Under the pieces are notes generated by a model that worked only from the letters and a program-made list of their open reading frames with translations, did no database searches and was not told where the DNA came from. Source: Draconibacterium orientale (GTDB lineage Bacteria; Bacteroidota; Bacteroidia; Bacteroidales; Prolixibacteraceae). Taken from it: 64,000 nt of DNA. This document shows, in pieces, positions 61,601 to 64,000 of the stretch (positions are counted from its first letter, which is position 1; every line of letters begins with the position of its first letter). The stretch lies in assembly GCF_000626635.1 (NCBI RefSeq), contig NZ_CP007451.1:3233501-3297500 (forward strand), given 5' to 3'. Made by a program: the position numbers and the translations under genes.

Positions 61601-62232
61601 TTGTTTAACAGTTTACTAAGTTCGTCAATATTAGTTCCGCCAAGGATTTGCACCGATTGAGTAATTTTTTCAATATCCCAGTTCCACCACTTGAGTTTCA
61701 GTAACATTTCAATTTGTTCTTCCGAAAAACGTTTACGAATTGGCCTGGCAGGATTTCCTCCAACAATGGTGTAAGGTTCAACATTTTTTGTTACGGTTGA
61801 ATTTGTTGCAATAATTGCCCCGTCGCCGATTTTTACTCCAGGCATTATTGTTGAATTGCTTCCAATCCAAACATCGTTGCCAATTTCGGTGTCGCCTTTA
61901 TACGGAAATGTTTTTCCTTCCATTGCATTTGCCCAATCTTTTCCGAATATGGAAAACGGGTAAGTAGAAATAGCGTCTGTAAGGTGGTTTCCGCCATTCA
62001 TAATAAATTTGGCGCCGGATGCAATCATACAAAACTTGCCGATGATAAGTTTGTCGCCCACAAAATCGAAATGGTATTTCACATTTTTTTCAAAGTTGTT
62101 TACATCTTCAAAATCGTCGTAATAGGTATAATCGCCCACAATAATATTCGGATTTTTGATGATGTTTTTCAGGAAACACAAGCGATTGTAGTGGGCGAGT
62201 GGAAATGTTTTGTTTTTATCCGGGATATTCAT
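61597..62232 (-). CDS. Vat/CatB-like hexapeptide acetyltransferase
   Basis: 211 residues of the xenobiotic acetyltransferase family with left-handed beta-helix repeats (IGKFCMIASGAKFIMNGGNHLTDAISTYPF in parts; IGNDVWIGSNSTIMPGVKIGDGAIIATNS; VGGNPARPIRKRF). The catalytic histidine is in GGNHLTD. Relatives inactivate streptogramin A or chloramphenicol; chromosomal homologues are common and their natural substrates often unknown. Start at 62232 (MNIPDKNKTF) is preferred to 62283. Confidence 0.88.
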   Translation of the reverse strand: MNIPDKNKTFPLAHYNRLCFLKNIIKNPNIIVGDYTYYDDFEDVNNFEKNVKYHFDFVGDKLIIGKFCMIASGAKFIMNGGNHLTDAISTYPFSIFGKDWANAMEGKTFPYKGDTEIGNDVWIGSNSTIMPGVKIGDGAIIATNSTVTKNVEPYTIVGGNPARPIRKRFSEEQIEMLLKLKWWNWDIEKITQSVQILGGTNIDELSKLLNK

Positions 62233-62258
62233 AGTTGATGATTTTAAAGTTGAGGCAT

Positions 62259-63108
62259 CTACCTGACTGAAACATAAAAGCAATCAATAAGTTTATGTGT
62301 GCCAAATTTTGGAGCAACCATGTTGAACCCCATGGCGGTTAGGAAAAACTCGACAGGGCCGTAAGTTTTTTGTGAGAAAAAGATACGCATACAGCGAATA
62401 CCAGCTTTTCGTAAGATATCGGGGAGGTGCACGATTTTAATCTTTTTCCCGCTGGCATGTAAAGCCATTTCGGCAATTTGGTTGTGCGAATAGATTTCAG
62501 GGCCACCAACTTCTAGTTCTGTTTTGTTTGCTTTTATGGCATTGAAACACACTTTTGCAAGATCGGCACCGTGTATTGGGTTTAGTTTTTTATTACCGTC
62601 TCCAAAAAGGTAAACGCAGCCTTTTTTTTGCCATGTTCAGAAAGTCTTTCATATCCGAGAAAAATCCTGTGGGCCGGATAATGGTATAGTCAATTCCCGA
62701 ATTTTTAAGCTCGTCAACAAATCGTTCCTTTGCTTCACAAATTTTCAGTTGCCGCATATTTTGTCCGTTCAGAACCGATATATAAATGAATTTCCTTACA
62801 CCTGATTTTATTGCTTCAGTTAACAGGTTTTTGTTTGCCTGGTAGTCAACATTCATATAGGTAAGTCCATCTTTCTGGCGTGTTATTCCCACTGTTGAAA
62901 TAACCGTATCAACTTCACTAAGCAACCCTTTTAACGATTCAGGCTGCGTAAATTCTGCTTTTACTTTCTGTAAGTACTCACTATTAAAAGCGGCCAGTTT
63001 TTCGGTGTTTCGTGCCAGTGCAATTCCTTCGGTATTTGATTCGATTAATTGCTCAACCAGAAATTTGCCCAAATATCCGGTAGCGCCGGCTATGGCTATT
63101 TTCTTCAT
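62259..63108 (-). pseudogene. NAD(P)-binding (NmrA/SDR-like) protein, frameshifted
   Basis: The 5' part (62593-63108) encodes IAIAGATGYLGKFLVEQL (Rossmann motif) and GVRKFIYISVLNG; the 3' part (62259-62590, another frame) continues with FGDGNKKLNPIHGADLAK. The frames join if one base is removed from the eight-T run at 62622-62629 (A-run in the coding strand). Probably one protein of about 282 residues. A homopolymer error or a real slip mutation; a run of eight could also vary between cells. Confidence 0.8.
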
Positions 63109-63125
63109 TTCTTTTGAGTGTTATT

Positions 63126-63926
63126 TTATAATTCATTTTTTAGAATGGTCTCGATAATCTTGTTTCGGGTTGTGCCGCTGTTATATATGTTGATGGCAGC
63201 TTTGGTTGTGCCTTCATTTAGAAGATGTACATCCTTTAAAGATCGGAATAATTTTTTTGCCCTTTTTCGTAATCGGTTTGCCGGGTAGAATTGATCATCT
63301 TCAGCAGTAAAAATGTACAATGGGGTTTGAATTTTCACGGCTTCAATTTCTGAAATTAAGGGGATTCGGAACATGTCCATAGTCAGCTTTTCTTTTCTGA
63401 GTATTCTGAATTTTATTACTGAAAAAAGCACTTTGGAAAAATACCTGAACCGACTGGGTTTAACGATTCCTGCCGGTGTAATTAAGAAGACCCGGGCAAT
63501 CCGTTTTTCGTCGAATGTTAGGGTTTTTAAAGCAATAAAACCACCAAACTCAATACCTGCCAAAACTGCATTATGTACATTTAAGCGTGATAAAATTTCG
63601 AACATCCATTCGCCATACGAGTCGTCTTCAAACTTCAATTGAAATTCTGTGCCCTGATTGGATCGTGGTGGAAAATCAATCCAATAAATCCGAAAATCAT
63701 TTGCCAGTTCTATGGTTATTGCCATTGTAAAAGAAATGACTGAATCAGTGCCGGCTGGAAGAACAAGCGCAGGTTTATTCGCTGAACCTGTTATAATAAT
63801 ATTCGTATCGCCGTAAGTGGTTTCAATTTGCATTAGCTCGTAACTAAAGGGCAGCTCGTCAAGCTTTTGCCTGTAATTTTCTGCTATTTTATTTTTTGCC
63901 TGCATGGTGCAAAAAGGTGCTTTCAT
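63126..63926 (-). CDS. Alpha/beta-hydrolase fold protein without the nucleophile serine
   Basis: 266 residues. ALVLPAGTDSVISF occupies the oxyanion-loop place and VLAGIEFGGFIALKTL the nucleophile elbow, but the expected GxSxG is GIEFG, with Glu126 instead of Ser. The acidic residue (FTAEDDQFYP) is present; the histidine position is not evident. Hence either a non-hydrolytic homologue or a decayed enzyme. The start at 63926 overlaps the stop of the preceding gene (TAATG). Confidence 0.8.
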   Translation of the reverse strand: MKAPFCTMQAKNKIAENYRQKLDELPFSYELMQIETTYGDTNIIITGSANKPALVLPAGTDSVISFTMAITIELANDFRIYWIDFPPRSNQGTEFQLKFEDDSYGEWMFEILSRLNVHNAVLAGIEFGGFIALKTLTFDEKRIARVFLITPAGIVKPSRFRYFSKVLFSVIKFRILRKEKLTMDMFRIPLISEIEAVKIQTPLYIFTAEDDQFYPANRLRKRAKKLFRSLKDVHLLNEGTTKAAINIYNSGTTRNKIIETILKNEL

Positions 63927-64000
63927 TACTTGTTTGTTCCGGAGAGATTCAACCGGGGAACAATGTCGCTGATGATTGTTTTCTGCATTTTATCGGTAGC
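63926..64000 (-). CDS. 3' end of a gene entering from the right edge
   Basis: Open minus-strand frame from the window edge to a TAA at 63926-63928, encoding ATDKMQKTIISDIVPRLNLS and GTNK. The stop overlaps the next start codon by the TAATG arrangement, which supports real translation. The product cannot be identified. Confidence 0.55.
   Translation of the reverse strand, partial: ATDKMQKTIISDIVPRLNLSGTNK

Overview
The window is from a Bacteroidetes chromosome, most likely Bacteroidales/Marinilabiliales-type. Evidence: a 288-residue primary sigma factor of the short Bacteroidetes kind, repeated use of the -7 element TAnnTTTG (with TTTG about 17-19 bp upstream in the best cases), a complete Bat (aerotolerance) cluster, a SusC/SusD pair, acidic residues after the lipobox of a surface lipoprotein, and a FeoA-FeoB fusion. 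There is no rRNA and one tRNA (Arg, ACG). The genus is not identifiable from the sequence alone.

Layout. (1) 0.1-8.7 kb, minus strand: MoxR ATPase, DUF58 protein, a membrane protein, then BatA-B-C-D-E, read as one operon. (2) 9-12.5 kb: two unknown genes, an Hsp20 chaperone, an orphan terminator that may end a small RNA, and truA. (3) 12.6-23.3 kb, plus strand: a vitamin B12 uptake and salvage locus. Riboswitch 1 precedes a BtuF-like protein (frameshifted), BtuC and BtuD. Riboswitch 2 precedes a BtuB-like receptor, a BtuG-like beta-propeller lipoprotein and a DUF4430 (transcobalamin-C-like) protein. Then come cobU, cobT, cobS, cobC and the decayed remains of cbiB. The gene set fits capture of corrinoids at the surface, transport, and assembly of the lower ligand on cobinamide. 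(4) 23.3-24.8 kb: five tandem copies of an apparently undescribed minus-strand small RNA, each with its own promoter and hairpin terminator. (5) 24.9-36.7 kb: floA-nfeD-clpS-SPOR protein; bcp-recA; the threonine operon thrA - apgM-like - thrC; rpoD; rpe. (6) 36.7-40.8 kb: FeoAB with its Cys-rich partner, a protein of unknown function with a thiamine-binding-like partner, and tRNA-Arg. (7) 41-43 kb: an IS110-family element with structured flanking DNA that could encode its bridge RNA.

(8) 43-61 kb, minus strand: a sialic acid (sialoglycan) utilisation operon of about 17 kb. In order of transcription: SusC and SusD (outer-membrane import), sialidase GH33, hexosaminidase GH20, two-domain sialate O-acetylesterase, SGNH esterase, sialic acid lyase NanA, NanM-type mutarotase, N-acylglucosamine 2-epimerase, a creatininase-family protein of unexplained role, and an MFS transporter of NanT type. 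A divergent FadR-type GntR regulator lies upstream. A perfect inverted repeat at the predicted start of transcription of susC is its likely operator. (9) 61.2-64 kb: a small minus-strand run containing a truncated S41 peptidase relic, a Vat/CatB-like hexapeptide acetyltransferase, a frameshifted NAD(P)-binding protein, an alpha/beta-hydrolase whose nucleophile serine is replaced by glutamate, and the 3' end of a further gene.

The most interesting item is the five-copy RNA array. Its hairpins covary, pair better as minus-strand RNA than as plus-strand RNA, and end in U-runs, and each copy has TAnnTTTG at the expected place.
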